From a virus, in the IMG/VR virus record IMGVR_UViG_3300031963_000701, positions 1 through 28,932 of that record: a stretch of DNA of 28,932 nt, one strand, 5' to 3'. The notes beneath the pieces were generated by a model. It was not told the origin of the DNA. It saw nothing but the letters and a program-made list of their open reading frames with translations, and ran no database searches. A program made the position numbers and the translations under genes. Shown here one piece after another: positions 23,001 through 28,932 of this stretch (the first letter of the stretch is position 1; every line of letters begins with the position of its first letter).

Positions 23001-23394
23001 TACCAGTTGTGGAAAAAGATGAAGTTTGGGTATTTCTAACAAAACTACTTGTTTGTGAGTTTACAACAAAAGAGCTAGTCTGTGAGTTTGTTACAAAGCT
23101 TGAAGTTTGCGAATTAGTTACAAAACTACTAGTCTGATTATTTAATATAAATGACCCTGTCTGCGTATTAGTTACGAAAGAGCTTGTTTGTGTATTTCTA
23201 ACAAAACTACTTGTCTGCGAATTGGTTACAAATTGAGAAACATCTACACTGCCAGCTCCTACTGCCGCAGACGATGTATAACCCACCTTTCCACTAACGG
23301 AATCATATGTAAGTACATTTCCATCGCCAGCTGATTGCTGTGCTCCTATTCTTAAGTCTGCGATACTACCTGAGTCTGTGTAAAATATTGGCAT
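17077..23394 (-). CDS. Giant repetitive tail fibre / adhesin, 2105 aa
   Basis: Order: a short N-terminal domain (1-50, FYTDSGSIADLRIGAQQS); then about residues 50-1208 of blocks built from the 9-residue repeat SQTSSFVTN, each block ending ATTGSNTFRGDQFISG and followed by a beta segment (GHVLTYNTTTGQITYTAS) and GAGSVDTTQF. A spacer at about 895-1045 has FIPIWNTTTTLGSS and ARFDENGLTIR. About 1445-2005 is a beta-roll of some 33 SHAEG-type 14-residue repeats, broken at about 1687-1772 by an inserted domain. A C-terminal part ends SNTLYVII. The protein is almost free of Lys and Cys and rich in Ser, Thr, Asn and Gln. It likely trimerises and binds the host surface. Confidence 0.9.
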   Translation of the reverse strand: MPIFYTDSGSIADLRIGAQQSAGDGNVLTYDSVSGKVGYTSSAAVGAGSVDVSQFVTNSQTSSFVRNTQTSSFVTNTQTGSFILNNQTSSFVTNSQTSSFVTNSQTSSFVVNSQTSSFVRNTQTSSFSTTGSNTFRGDQFISGTVFISGAALSSGNGNVLTYNSTTGQITYTASSAIGGGSVDTSQFVTNSQTSSFVRNTQTSSFVTNTQTSSFVLNSQTSSFVTNTQTSSFVVNAQTSSFVTNSQTSSFTLNSQTASFATTGSNTFRGNQIISGTVNITSSLSVFGGEFIVNQNAVTIGNTLTDIHTINGALNISGTVFVSGAALSSGTGHVLTYNTSTGQITYTASSAVGAGSVDVSQFVTNSQTSSFVRNSQTSSFVTNSQTSSFVVNSQTSSFVTNSQTSSFIRSTQTGSFATTGSNTFRGDQFISGTVFISGAAASSGNGNVLTYNTTTGQITYTASSAVGAGSVDVSQFVTNSQTSSFVLNAQTASMLSPYVLNSQTSSFVTNSQTSSFVTNSQTSSFVRSTQTGSFATTGSNTFRGDQFISGTIFVSGAALSAGSGHVLTYNTTTGQITYTASAAVGAGSVDTTQFVLNSQTSSMLSPYVLNNQTSSFVRNTQTSSFVTNSQTSSFVVNSQTSSFVLNAQTASMLSPYVLDSETGSFATTGSNTFRGSQFISGTVFVSGAALSSGTGHVLTYNTTTGQITYTASSAVGAGSVDTTQFVTNSQTSSFVTNSQTSSFVLNSQTSSFVTNSQTSSFVLNSQTSSFVRSTQTASFATTGSNTFRGDQFVSGTVFVSGAALSSGTGHVLTYNTTTGQITYTASSAVGAGSVDTTQFVTNSQTSSFVRNTQTSSFVTNTQTSSFVISSQTSSFVTNTQTSSFVLNSQTSSFTTNSQLVGTTNFIPIWNTTTTLGSSILYQTQSGIGIGAGTVGSIQNSKLWVAGGAHFGGSTDGLGLRIGDVLASNTNISSSFTQSLIVVAGSNTGTNGNPATLAGDLIIQPRSDLGGANNFATRFYFKGIERARFDENGLTIRSGSMIVSGSVTITSSLSVFGGEFIVNQNAVTIGNTTTDSHTINGALNISGTVFVSGAALSAGSGHVLTYDTTTGRITYTASSAVGAGSVDTTQFVTNSQTSSFVRNTQTSSFVTNSQTSSFVANAQTASMLSPYVLNSQTSSFVTNSQTSSFVINSQTSSFVRNNQTASFATTGSNIFTANQSISGSLIISGNLTVLGSSSIQYISSSVLNIGTNLITTNVSSPTIRYGGLAVIDSGSSPGSGSLLYDSVQDEWLFVHRGDGVTVTSSVLLMGPETYGNLGSEIYIPQNRLLKGTGNEHITSSSISDTGTIVSINSNTQITGSLIVTGSTTVSGSLFVSGVAVNNTGFVLTYNTTTGLVSYTSSAGGGGSTVGGSDTQIQFNRNSTFAGTGSFRFIHTSQSFQQGLDVGANGLYSHAQGASTNASGNYSHAEGVYTLASGHYAHAEGVGIESAYVVASGLGSHAEGGITLASGEGSHAEGRETWASGGFSHSEGLGVRASGAYSHAEGEQTEAAGPLWNAVGRAAHSEGVDTLAAGDWSHSEGGFTEASGEGSHAEGAGTRTTGSYSHAEGVYTVAIGLASHTEGSGSIASGSFSHAEGWNNEVIAAYSHAEGRQNIIYSSGSENGYSHAEGYYNLVASIGYAHAEGFGTWAANPESYAISGYTSNSVTITGNFVGIFPVGSGFIYTAGSDRGPTTNWQRGVVTSVTTNGSTTTIGAPGLSGYGFIYSLFSANSFRNAGQHSEGNLTWAAGNFSHAEGDQTLASGSYSHAEGDRTKAMGSDSHAEGRTTQAIGEGSHAEGISTIAIGAYSHTEGWITQAIGVASHTEGFNTQAIGGYSHAEGQETWASGSYSHAEGFQTQTTGSYSHAEGIFSIARGIYSHAEGGSTIAFGQGSHAEGSSTTANGEFSHSEGQETFSSNTGSHSEGYRTLASARWAHAEGHTTTASAEASHAEGFFTIAAGSYQHVQGAYNITSSANYAFIIGNGTSNSNRSNLVYASGSRVEVSGSLTVSSSLTVSGSALIRSGSQSGSFITNLGDTFTGTSPILKIVSLSSAEYSGITPDSNTLYVII
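17380..19060 (-). repeat. SHAEG 14-residue repeat array (YadA-like beta-roll)
   Basis: About 33 copies with consensus SHAEGxxTxASGxY, 42 bp each. Most keep S/A-H-A/S/T-E-G. The 14-residue spacing equals that of the left-handed parallel beta-roll in the head of YadA-type trimeric adhesins. One insert of about 86 residues (18078-18335) splits it into 16 and 17 copies. Confidence 0.85.
19770..23240 (-). repeat. 9-residue SQTSSFVTN repeat blocks in the 2105-aa fibre
   Basis: Tandem 27-bp units coding SQTSSFxxN, grouped in about seven larger modules of some 100-170 residues separated by beta segments. Protein identity is high, but serine codons vary between neighbouring units (TCA-AGC, AGT-AGT, AGC-TCT). 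A 50-bp stretch at 20189-20238 recurs exactly at 22493-22542, a sign of duplication or gene conversion. Confidence 0.88.
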
Positions 23395-23397
23395 TTG

Positions 23398-23802
23398 TTA
23401 TATTGATATTAAACTACTACTAATAAATATATTGTCGATTTGAGTTTCTGTTAGTCCTACTATACTTCCTATTGCGCCAACAGTTGGTGAAATACGTGAT
23501 ATAGTATTTGCGCTAACCCAAGCCTCTTCGGTTATGATTTTTTGAGAACCGGTCATTTGTGTAATAATATAATCAACCTGGTCTTTCAAAGTTGTAAAGT
23601 TATTATCCGTTGCCGACTCTAATGCTAATTGTGCTTTGAATTGCCAACGCATTACTCTAATAGGGCAGTTAGTAATCAAATCTACATATGAGGATGGTAT
23701 TTCATCCGCATCCCCATTGAATGCTGCTTTTGTTTCTTCATTACCTTGCATATCGTAGTATGTTACCGCATTACCATTGATACTATATTTTCCTTTTTGC
23801 AT
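23398..23802 (-). CDS. Fibre-associated protein of unknown function, 134 aa
   Basis: A 134-aa protein that starts MQKGKYSINGNAVTYYD. The middle holds a helix (RVMRWQFKAQLALESATDNN) of a type seen in small phage tail proteins, where RxWQxxxAL precedes a loop and a second helix (FTTLKDQVDYIITQM). The C-terminus is hydrophobic and ends FISSSLISI. It lies 12 nt after the 981-aa fibre and 3 nt before the 2105-aa fibre. It may be a fibre chaperone or a joint between the two fibres; no specific match recognised. Confidence 0.7.
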   Translation of the reverse strand: MQKGKYSINGNAVTYYDMQGNEETKAAFNGDADEIPSSYVDLITNCPIRVMRWQFKAQLALESATDNNFTTLKDQVDYIITQMTGSQKIITEEAWVSANTISRISPTVGAIGSIVGLTETQIDNIFISSSLISI

Positions 23803-23814
23803 ATATTTTTATTT

Positions 23815-26760
23815 TTAATTTATCAATACTTGTGCTACTTGTCTTACTGCTTCCGGATTTGTACCCCAGTTTGGCGTTGTCCATCTCATTTCCAATGAAT
23901 CACCTTTTGTAATTTGTAAAGGTGTTGCCAATGTGAAAGTCAATAGTTGTGCAGCGGTATTATGCTCCAATGTGGTTGTTATCGTTGTAGTTTGTCCCGT
24001 AGTTACATTTGCTAATACCAATGTACTATCTTCGGATGTACCTACTACACCCGCTACTGATACCATAAGTGTAACATATGTTGCCCAACCGGATGCCATT
24101 GCTATAACTCTACGTGTGGCAGCTGCAGTAGAGCTTGGGTTTTGGGCCATAAAATTACCAATATAATAAGTTGTTGAATCTAATGGAGTTCCCGTTGTCC
24201 AATCATGAGCAAATTGACAAACATATTGATTTTTATTCAACAATGTCCAATCGGAAACCCCATCGGATTGTAGTAGTAAAGATTCGGCTGCACCCAATCT
24301 TCTTGTCAATCTACCATCTATTGTTTCAGTAGTATGAGCATCTACAGTTACTATACCCGTTCCTCCATTTTTTATGTAAAGTTGTCTACCACGATTACCA
24401 ACTACAGTATACAAGCTAGCCGTAACATTTCCAGTTAAATCTATTGTAGAATCTGCTATTGAAGCCGTATAAGTAGCTGATGCTGTTACAAATCTCAAAG
24501 CCAATGAGCCGGAAACGGATAATGAGCCCGTTACTTCGGTATTACTATTTATTGAAACAATCGTACCCGTGTCGGTTATGTTACTATCATTTAGATGTTC
24601 ATTCCCTTTACTCTTTGGAATACGATTGGCCGTTAAATATATTTCACTACCTAAATTATCTATCGTTTCAGGTCCTTGTAAAAATAAAGATGATGTTATA
24701 TTTGTGCCATTTCCTTTATGAACAAATACGAACTCATCTTGTACGGAGTCGTATAATATAGAACCCGAAACAAGCGGTGAACTACCCGAATCAATAATTG
24801 CTAATCCACCAAAACGATTAGTAGGATTAAATGTATTTACGGTTATGAGATTAGTTCCTATATTAAGTGTTGAAGAAGTTACATATTGAACCGATGCACT
24901 ACCTAAAACCGTTAAATCATTTGTAATAGTGAGAGAACCCGATATTATTTGATTATTTGTAAATGTATTTGAACCTGTAGTTGCAAATCTTGTACTATCT
25001 ATTCCATCAAGTAAGTCCGAATTACTTGCATAAGATGCTGTTCCCTGTAAGGTGCCGGTAGCAACTAATGATGTTGCTATTACATTGGAACCATTGTAAG
25101 TTAGTGCAGGAACTCCACCAAATACTCCTGCGTTGTTATATTGTATTTCTCCAGAGTTTCCGCCAGGTGTAGTAGAACCACCCCCACCTCCGCCACCACT
25201 TGTACCACTACCAGATTGTATTGCTATCCAATAAACTGGACCTGTAAGTGCAATACTACTATTTGAATTTATTGTAAATCCACTTGTCGTTTTACTTTGT
25301 ACAGTCCACGTTCTACTATCATCTCCCTCAATACTAATTGCGTAATTGTTATCCGTAAATGGTGTTGTGAATGTTACACTTGCAGTTAATGGCGTTCCGT
25401 TGAATGATGTATTTGATATTTGACTTGCGTATGTTACCAATCCTGTCGAACTACCACCCAATCCAGCCGATGAAGTATATCCAATTTGACCTGTAGTGGT
25501 ATTATAGGTTAAAACAAATCCGGTATTGCTTACAGCAGCTCCGCTTAAGAATAGTGAACCACTTATAGTTTGATTTCCACGGAATGTGTTTGAGCCTGTA
25601 GTTGCGAATGATGCAGTCTGATTATTTAATACAAATGAGCTAGTCTGTGAGTTTGTTACAAATGATGAAGTCTGGCTATTAGTTACAAAGCTTGAAGTCT
25701 GTGAATTAGTTACAAATGAGCTTGTCTGTGAATTTGTAACAAAACTACTTGTTTGTGTATTAGTTACGAAAGAACTCGTCTGGCTATTTAGTACAAAGCT
25801 TGAAGTTTGTGTATTAGTTACGAAACTACTAGTCTGCGAATTTGTTACAAATGAACCGGTCTGACTATTAGGTACGAATTGTGAAACATCTACGCTACCA
25901 GCTCCAACAGCCGAAGATGCTGTATAAGTTATTTTACCCGTTGTAGTATCGTAAGTCAATACATTACCGTTGCCTGAAGATGCCGCTGCTCCACTAATAA
26001 ACACAGTTCCACTAATAAACTGGTCACCACGAAATGTATTGGAGCCTGTCGTAGCAAATGAACCGGTTTGTGCATTTAGCACAAAGCTTGAAGTTTGTGA
26101 GTTTGTTACAAATGATGAAGTCTGATTATTAGTTACAAAACTACTTGTCTGATTATTAGTTACAAAGCTACTTGTCTGATTATTAGTTACAAAGCTACTT
26201 GTTTGTGAGTTTGGTACATAGCCCGGCACAAATGAAGCAGTGCTTGCGAAACTACTGCTTAAAACAGTCATTGAGCTTGTTTGCGAATTTAATACAAAGC
26301 TTGAAGTTTGAGAATTTGTAACAAAACTACTTGTTTGTGAGTTAGTTACGAAACTACTAGTCTGCGAATTTAATACAAAGCTTGAAGTTTGTGAGTTAGT
26401 AACAAATGATGCAGTCTGATTGTTAGTTACAAAAGAGCTTGTTTGCGAATTTGTTACGAAGCTTGAAGTTTGTGTATTTCTAACGAATGAGCTAGTTTGT
26501 GAATTTGGTACAAATTGTGAAACGTCTACGCTACCAGCTCCTACTGCTGAAGATGCTGTAAAGAATACTTGACCTGTTGTTGTATCATATGTTAGTACAT
26601 TGCCATTACCAGCCGATTGCGTAGTTCCACTTATGAATAATGAGCCAGATACATTAAGATTATTTCTAAATCTACCCGAACCCGATACATCTAATGAGCC
26701 GGATATTGTACTATTATCAAGAGATATAAACCCATTACGGGTTACAAATTCATTTGCCAT
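23815..26760 (-). CDS. Repetitive tail fibre / adhesin, 981 aa
   Basis: N-terminal domain (1-75) with SLDNSTISGSLDVSGSG and FRNNLNVSGSLFISG; then 9-residue SQTSSFVTN repeats (about 77-383) in two blocks; then a beta spacer and a glycine run of seven at about residue 525, followed by GEIQYNNAGVFGG, a module shared with the 696-aa fibre. Residues about 600-760 (GSNTFTNNQIISG, then DSGSSPLVSGSILYDSVQDE) are also found in the 2105-aa fibre. The last 140 residues are unique (from YVCQFAHDWTTGTP to VAQVLIN), look like a beta-sandwich and are the best candidate for receptor binding in this protein. Confidence 0.9.
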   Translation of the reverse strand: MANEFVTRNGFISLDNSTISGSLDVSGSGRFRNNLNVSGSLFISGTTQSAGNGNVLTYDTTTGQVFFTASSAVGAGSVDVSQFVPNSQTSSFVRNTQTSSFVTNSQTSSFVTNNQTASFVTNSQTSSFVLNSQTSSFVTNSQTSSFVTNSQTSSFVLNSQTSSMTVLSSSFASTASFVPGYVPNSQTSSFVTNNQTSSFVTNNQTSSFVTNNQTSSFVTNSQTSSFVLNAQTGSFATTGSNTFRGDQFISGTVFISGAAASSGNGNVLTYDTTTGKITYTASSAVGAGSVDVSQFVPNSQTGSFVTNSQTSSFVTNTQTSSFVLNSQTSSFVTNTQTSSFVTNSQTSSFVTNSQTSSFVTNSQTSSFVTNSQTSSFVLNNQTASFATTGSNTFRGNQTISGSLFLSGAAVSNTGFVLTYNTTTGQIGYTSSAGLGGSSTGLVTYASQISNTSFNGTPLTASVTFTTPFTDNNYAISIEGDDSRTWTVQSKTTSGFTINSNSSIALTGPVYWIAIQSGSGTSGGGGGGGSTTPGGNSGEIQYNNAGVFGGVPALTYNGSNVIATSLVATGTLQGTASYASNSDLLDGIDSTRFATTGSNTFTNNQIISGSLTITNDLTVLGSASVQYVTSSTLNIGTNLITVNTFNPTNRFGGLAIIDSGSSPLVSGSILYDSVQDEFVFVHKGNGTNITSSLFLQGPETIDNLGSEIYLTANRIPKSKGNEHLNDSNITDTGTIVSINSNTEVTGSLSVSGSLALRFVTASATYTASIADSTIDLTGNVTASLYTVVGNRGRQLYIKNGGTGIVTVDAHTTETIDGRLTRRLGAAESLLLQSDGVSDWTLLNKNQYVCQFAHDWTTGTPLDSTTYYIGNFMAQNPSSTAAATRRVIAMASGWATYVTLMVSVAGVVGTSEDSTLVLANVTTGQTTTITTTLEHNTAAQLLTFTLATPLQITKGDSLEMRWTTPNWGTNPEAVRQVAQVLIN
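25610..26530 (-). repeat. 9-residue repeat blocks in the 981-aa fibre
   Basis: Two blocks of 27-bp units coding SQTSSFVTN-like repeats, divided by a beta module (GSNTFRGDQFISG to GAGSVDVSQF). Within the first block a short non-repeat stretch (MTVLSSSFASTASFVPGY) breaks the period. Confidence 0.88.
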
Positions 26761-26836
26761 TTACATTGTGCTCTAGTTCACTATCCCTAAAGCCGGGGTT
26801 TTGTATAAATATCTAAAATTATATAAAATAAAATCG

Positions 26837-28927
26837 TTAGATAAAACGAATTATTGATTTTACCGTCCAAATTCCAGCGCCCGTTTGATTCCCTTGTATC
26901 AATAAGTTTCCGCCAGATATAGAACCACTAAATGTTAATGCTGTTGTATTTCCGAAGTCGGTTGTAGAATTATCCGTATAATTAACGCTACCTTCGTTCC
27001 ATATTCCCATAAATTGTCCTGCTCTTGCATTTGCTCCGGATTTTGCAGAGTATTCCATAAATACAGCATCGTATGAAGCAGTTGGTACACTATATATTTG
27101 GAAAGTACCTGCTCCAGCGGTTACAGTTCGACGTGTATCGTTTAGAGATATTGCGGAGCTAGTACCAAATGATAGAGATCCGGTAATAATTTGGTCACCA
27201 CGGAATGTGTTACTTCCGGTTGTAGCGAAAGATGCAGTCTGATTATTGATTACAAAACTACCCGTCTGTGAGTTTAGTACAAATGAACTTGTCTGGCTAT
27301 TAGTTACAAAACTACTTGTCTGTGAGTTAGTTACAAAGCTTGAAGTTTGAGAGTTTGTAACAAACGAACCGGTTTGCGTATTTGTAATAAATGACCCAGT
27401 CTGACTATTAGTTACAAAAGAGCCAGTCTGCGAATTAGTTACAAAGCTTGAAGTTTGTGAGTTTAATACAAAAGAGCTAGTCTGCGAATTAGTTACAAAT
27501 TGAGAAGTATCAATAGAACTACCGCCAAGTCCGGCAGATGATGTGTAACTTACTAACCCACTTGCCGTATCATATGTTAATACAAATCCCGTATTATTTA
27601 TAGAAGCTCCACTTAAATATAAAGTAGATGATACTATCAATCCAGTCGAACCACTTATCGTTAATCCATCTGCTTTTAATGTAGTTCCATCGTAAGTTAG
27701 TTTTGAAACACCCGCAAAAGCACCTGCGTTATTATATTGTATTTGTCCCGTAGTTCCACCAGGCATAGCAGAACCACCACCCAATGCTGCCGATGATGTA
27801 TATGTAACCAAACCGGTTGTATTATCATAAGTCAATACATGCCCAGTACCATTTGATATATTTGCTCCGCTTAAATACAATGAGCCCGATATTTGGAATT
27901 GCGAACCTGATGCAAATAATAAATTACTTCTGTTTGAGTTATTTAGACCATTACCTATAATAAATGCCCCAATACCAGTAGTCGCTCTATTAAATTGCCC
28001 AATTACTGATTGATAATCGCCTATTGCTACCGTCTGTCTACCGGCAGTATGTGAGTATGTTCCGGATGCTATTGTAAAATATCCTTCCGCGTGTGAATAA
28101 TCTCCATACGCAATACTAGCTAATCCTTCAGCATGCGAAGCTTCTCCGATTGCTTCCGTATTATCCCCTTCAGCATGCGATGATGACCCAATTGCTTTTG
28201 CACCAAATCCTTCTACATGTGAGTAATTTCCAGATGATATTGTATCACGACCTTCTGCATGTGAATATATCCCACTTGCTGTTACAGCGAGTCCTTGCTG
28301 AAAACTTTGACTTGTATATATAAATCTAAAGGAATCAGTTGCTCCAAATTGGCTTCCACTATTGTATTGAATGAATGTGTCCGATGGTGACGGAGTTCCT
28401 ACACCACCCCCACCAAATCCAGCCGAAGAAGTATAACTAACTAAACCACTTGCAGTATTATATGTTAATACGAAACCGGTATTGTTTACGACTGCTCCGC
28501 TCAAATATAAAGATGCGGATATAATTTGTTCACCCCTGAAAGTATTACTTCCTGTTGTTGCAAATGAACCCGTTTGATTATTCGTTACGAAACTACTCGT
28601 CTGTGAGTTTAATACAAAAGAGCTAGTCTGCGAATTGGTTACGAAGCTCGAAGTTTGTGAGTTAGTTACAAATGATGATGTATCTATATTACTTCCGGTG
28701 GGTATTGTAATACTACCAGAATTATCCGCTGCTACACCATTTACTCTTAAAACAAATGTTCCATTTTCATTGGGTAAATAGTGGGTTCTATTTGCATTTA
28801 ATTGTGAATTAGTTATTACAGATGTACTTTCAAATAATCCACCTATACGCATTTCTGTAATTCCGGAGTTCCCTGCTGCTGTTTGTACCTTAAAAAATTC
28901 ATTAGATTCAAAAGAATTTTTTAACAT
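26837..28927 (-). CDS. Repetitive tail fibre / adhesin, 696 aa
   Basis: Full length, with ATG at 28927 close to the window edge. The N-terminal 75 residues (SFESNEFFKVQTAAGNSG, then NRTHYLPNENGTFVLRVNG) form a domain common at the start of phage fibres. Then come four to five 9-residue repeats (about 79-118), a short SHAEG beta-roll (about 212-300), beta spacers, a second repeat block (about 472-564) and a unique C-terminal domain (about 585-696) with ANARAGQFMGIWNEGSVNY and GIWTVKSIIRF. The C-terminal domain recurs in many phage tail fibres of marine viruses. It is the first fibre gene of the cluster in this window. Confidence 0.9.
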   Translation of the reverse strand: MLKNSFESNEFFKVQTAAGNSGITEMRIGGLFESTSVITNSQLNANRTHYLPNENGTFVLRVNGVAADNSGSITIPTGSNIDTSSFVTNSQTSSFVTNSQTSSFVLNSQTSSFVTNNQTGSFATTGSNTFRGEQIISASLYLSGAVVNNTGFVLTYNTASGLVSYTSSAGFGGGGVGTPSPSDTFIQYNSGSQFGATDSFRFIYTSQSFQQGLAVTASGIYSHAEGRDTISSGNYSHVEGFGAKAIGSSSHAEGDNTEAIGEASHAEGLASIAYGDYSHAEGYFTIASGTYSHTAGRQTVAIGDYQSVIGQFNRATTGIGAFIIGNGLNNSNRSNLLFASGSQFQISGSLYLSGANISNGTGHVLTYDNTTGLVTYTSSAALGGGSAMPGGTTGQIQYNNAGAFAGVSKLTYDGTTLKADGLTISGSTGLIVSSTLYLSGASINNTGFVLTYDTASGLVSYTSSAGLGGSSIDTSQFVTNSQTSSFVLNSQTSSFVTNSQTGSFVTNSQTGSFITNTQTGSFVTNSQTSSFVTNSQTSSFVTNSQTSSFVLNSQTGSFVINNQTASFATTGSNTFRGDQIITGSLSFGTSSAISLNDTRRTVTAGAGTFQIYSVPTASYDAVFMEYSAKSGANARAGQFMGIWNEGSVNYTDNSTTDFGNTTALTFSGSISGGNLLIQGNQTGAGIWTVKSIIRFI
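27235..27510 (-). repeat. Second 9-residue repeat block of the 696-aa fibre
   Basis: About ten 27-bp units coding SQTSSFVTN or SQTGSFVTN. Two positions have SQTGSF in place of SQTSSF. Confidence 0.85.
28020..28295 (-). repeat. Short SHAEG beta-roll of the 696-aa fibre
   Basis: Six to seven 14-residue repeats (SHAEGRDT, SHVEGFGA, SHAEGDNT, SHAEGLAS, SHAEGYFT, SHTAGRQT), the same type as at 17380-19060 but a fifth of the length. Confidence 0.85.
28575..28690 (-). repeat. First 9-residue repeat block of the 696-aa fibre
   Basis: Four 27-bp units (SSFVTNSQT, SSFVTNSQT, SSFVLNSQT, SSFVTNNQT), following IDTSSFVTN. Confidence 0.85.
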
Positions 28928-28932
28928 AATTC

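Noticed and set aside
19770-23240. Regular 27-bp repeats that could be read as a CRISPR-like array
   Set aside because: The repeats are coding, in one long frame, with no unique spacers of fixed length and no cas genes nearby.
26761-26836. Possible terminator between the 696-aa and 981-aa fibre genes (CCCCGGCTTTAGGG)
   Set aside because: The stem is only three to four base pairs and is not followed by a T run on the minus strand.
17077-28927. Diversity-generating retroelement as source of fibre variation
   Set aside because: No reverse transcriptase, template repeat or adenine-biased variable end was seen; repetition alone is not evidence for one.
1-28932. T4-type late promoters (TATAAATA)
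   Set aside because: The few minus-strand matches lie inside coding regions and not before gene starts.

Overview
The window is a stretch of a large tailed-phage genome. It has myovirus, T4-like head genes, and every gene I can support lies on the minus strand, so it reads from right to left. Anchors are a gp23-type major capsid protein, a gp22-type scaffold, a gp21-type prohead protease and, after them, neck genes in the T4 order 13-14-15. The host is probably a member of the Bacteroidota, Flavobacteriia-like. Four things point there: a secreted protease ending in a type IX secretion (T9SS) sorting domain, signal peptides ending in AQ, A-rich leaders without Shine-Dalgarno sequences, and TAnnTTTG-like promoter boxes. 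The DNA is AT-rich. I saw no tRNA, integrase, transposase or CRISPR array.

Layout in transcription order. (1) 28927-16652: three giant repetitive fibre/adhesin genes (696, 981 and 2105 aa) and two small partners. The fibres are built from a 9-residue repeat (consensus SQTSSFVTN) and, in two of them, a 14-residue SHAEG repeat that should form a YadA-like beta-roll. (2) 16609-14617: a GT4-like glycosyltransferase, a 148-aa unknown protein and a DUF1353-type protein. (3) 14605-11743: a secretory cassette with a lipoprotein metzincin carrying thrombospondin type 3 calcium repeats, a small secreted protein, and a second metzincin with a PPC-like domain and T9SS tail. (4) 11740-10361: four small membrane proteins, closed by a terminator at about 10316-10338. 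(5) 10195-2789: the head operon. It contains unknown proteins, a DUF3008-like protein, a possible -1 frameshift pair, gp21 protease, two unknowns, a ferritin, ribosomal protein bS21, gp22 scaffold and gp23 capsid, closed by a terminator at about 2741-2760. (6) 2694-1: neck/tail-completion genes 13, 14 and 15-like, the last running off the window.

Most striking are host-type functions inside phage operons: a ferritin and a ribosomal protein embedded between capsid-maturation genes, and a pair of paralogous exported metalloproteases, one apparently addressed to the host's own T9SS. The A9 run joining the 74-aa and 126-aa frames upstream of gp21 looks like a programmed -1 frameshift site. The fibre repeats keep their protein sequence while their serine codons vary, which may limit recombination between copies. 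Longest non-coding gaps are 5674-5844 and 10196-10360; no gap exceeds 300 bases.
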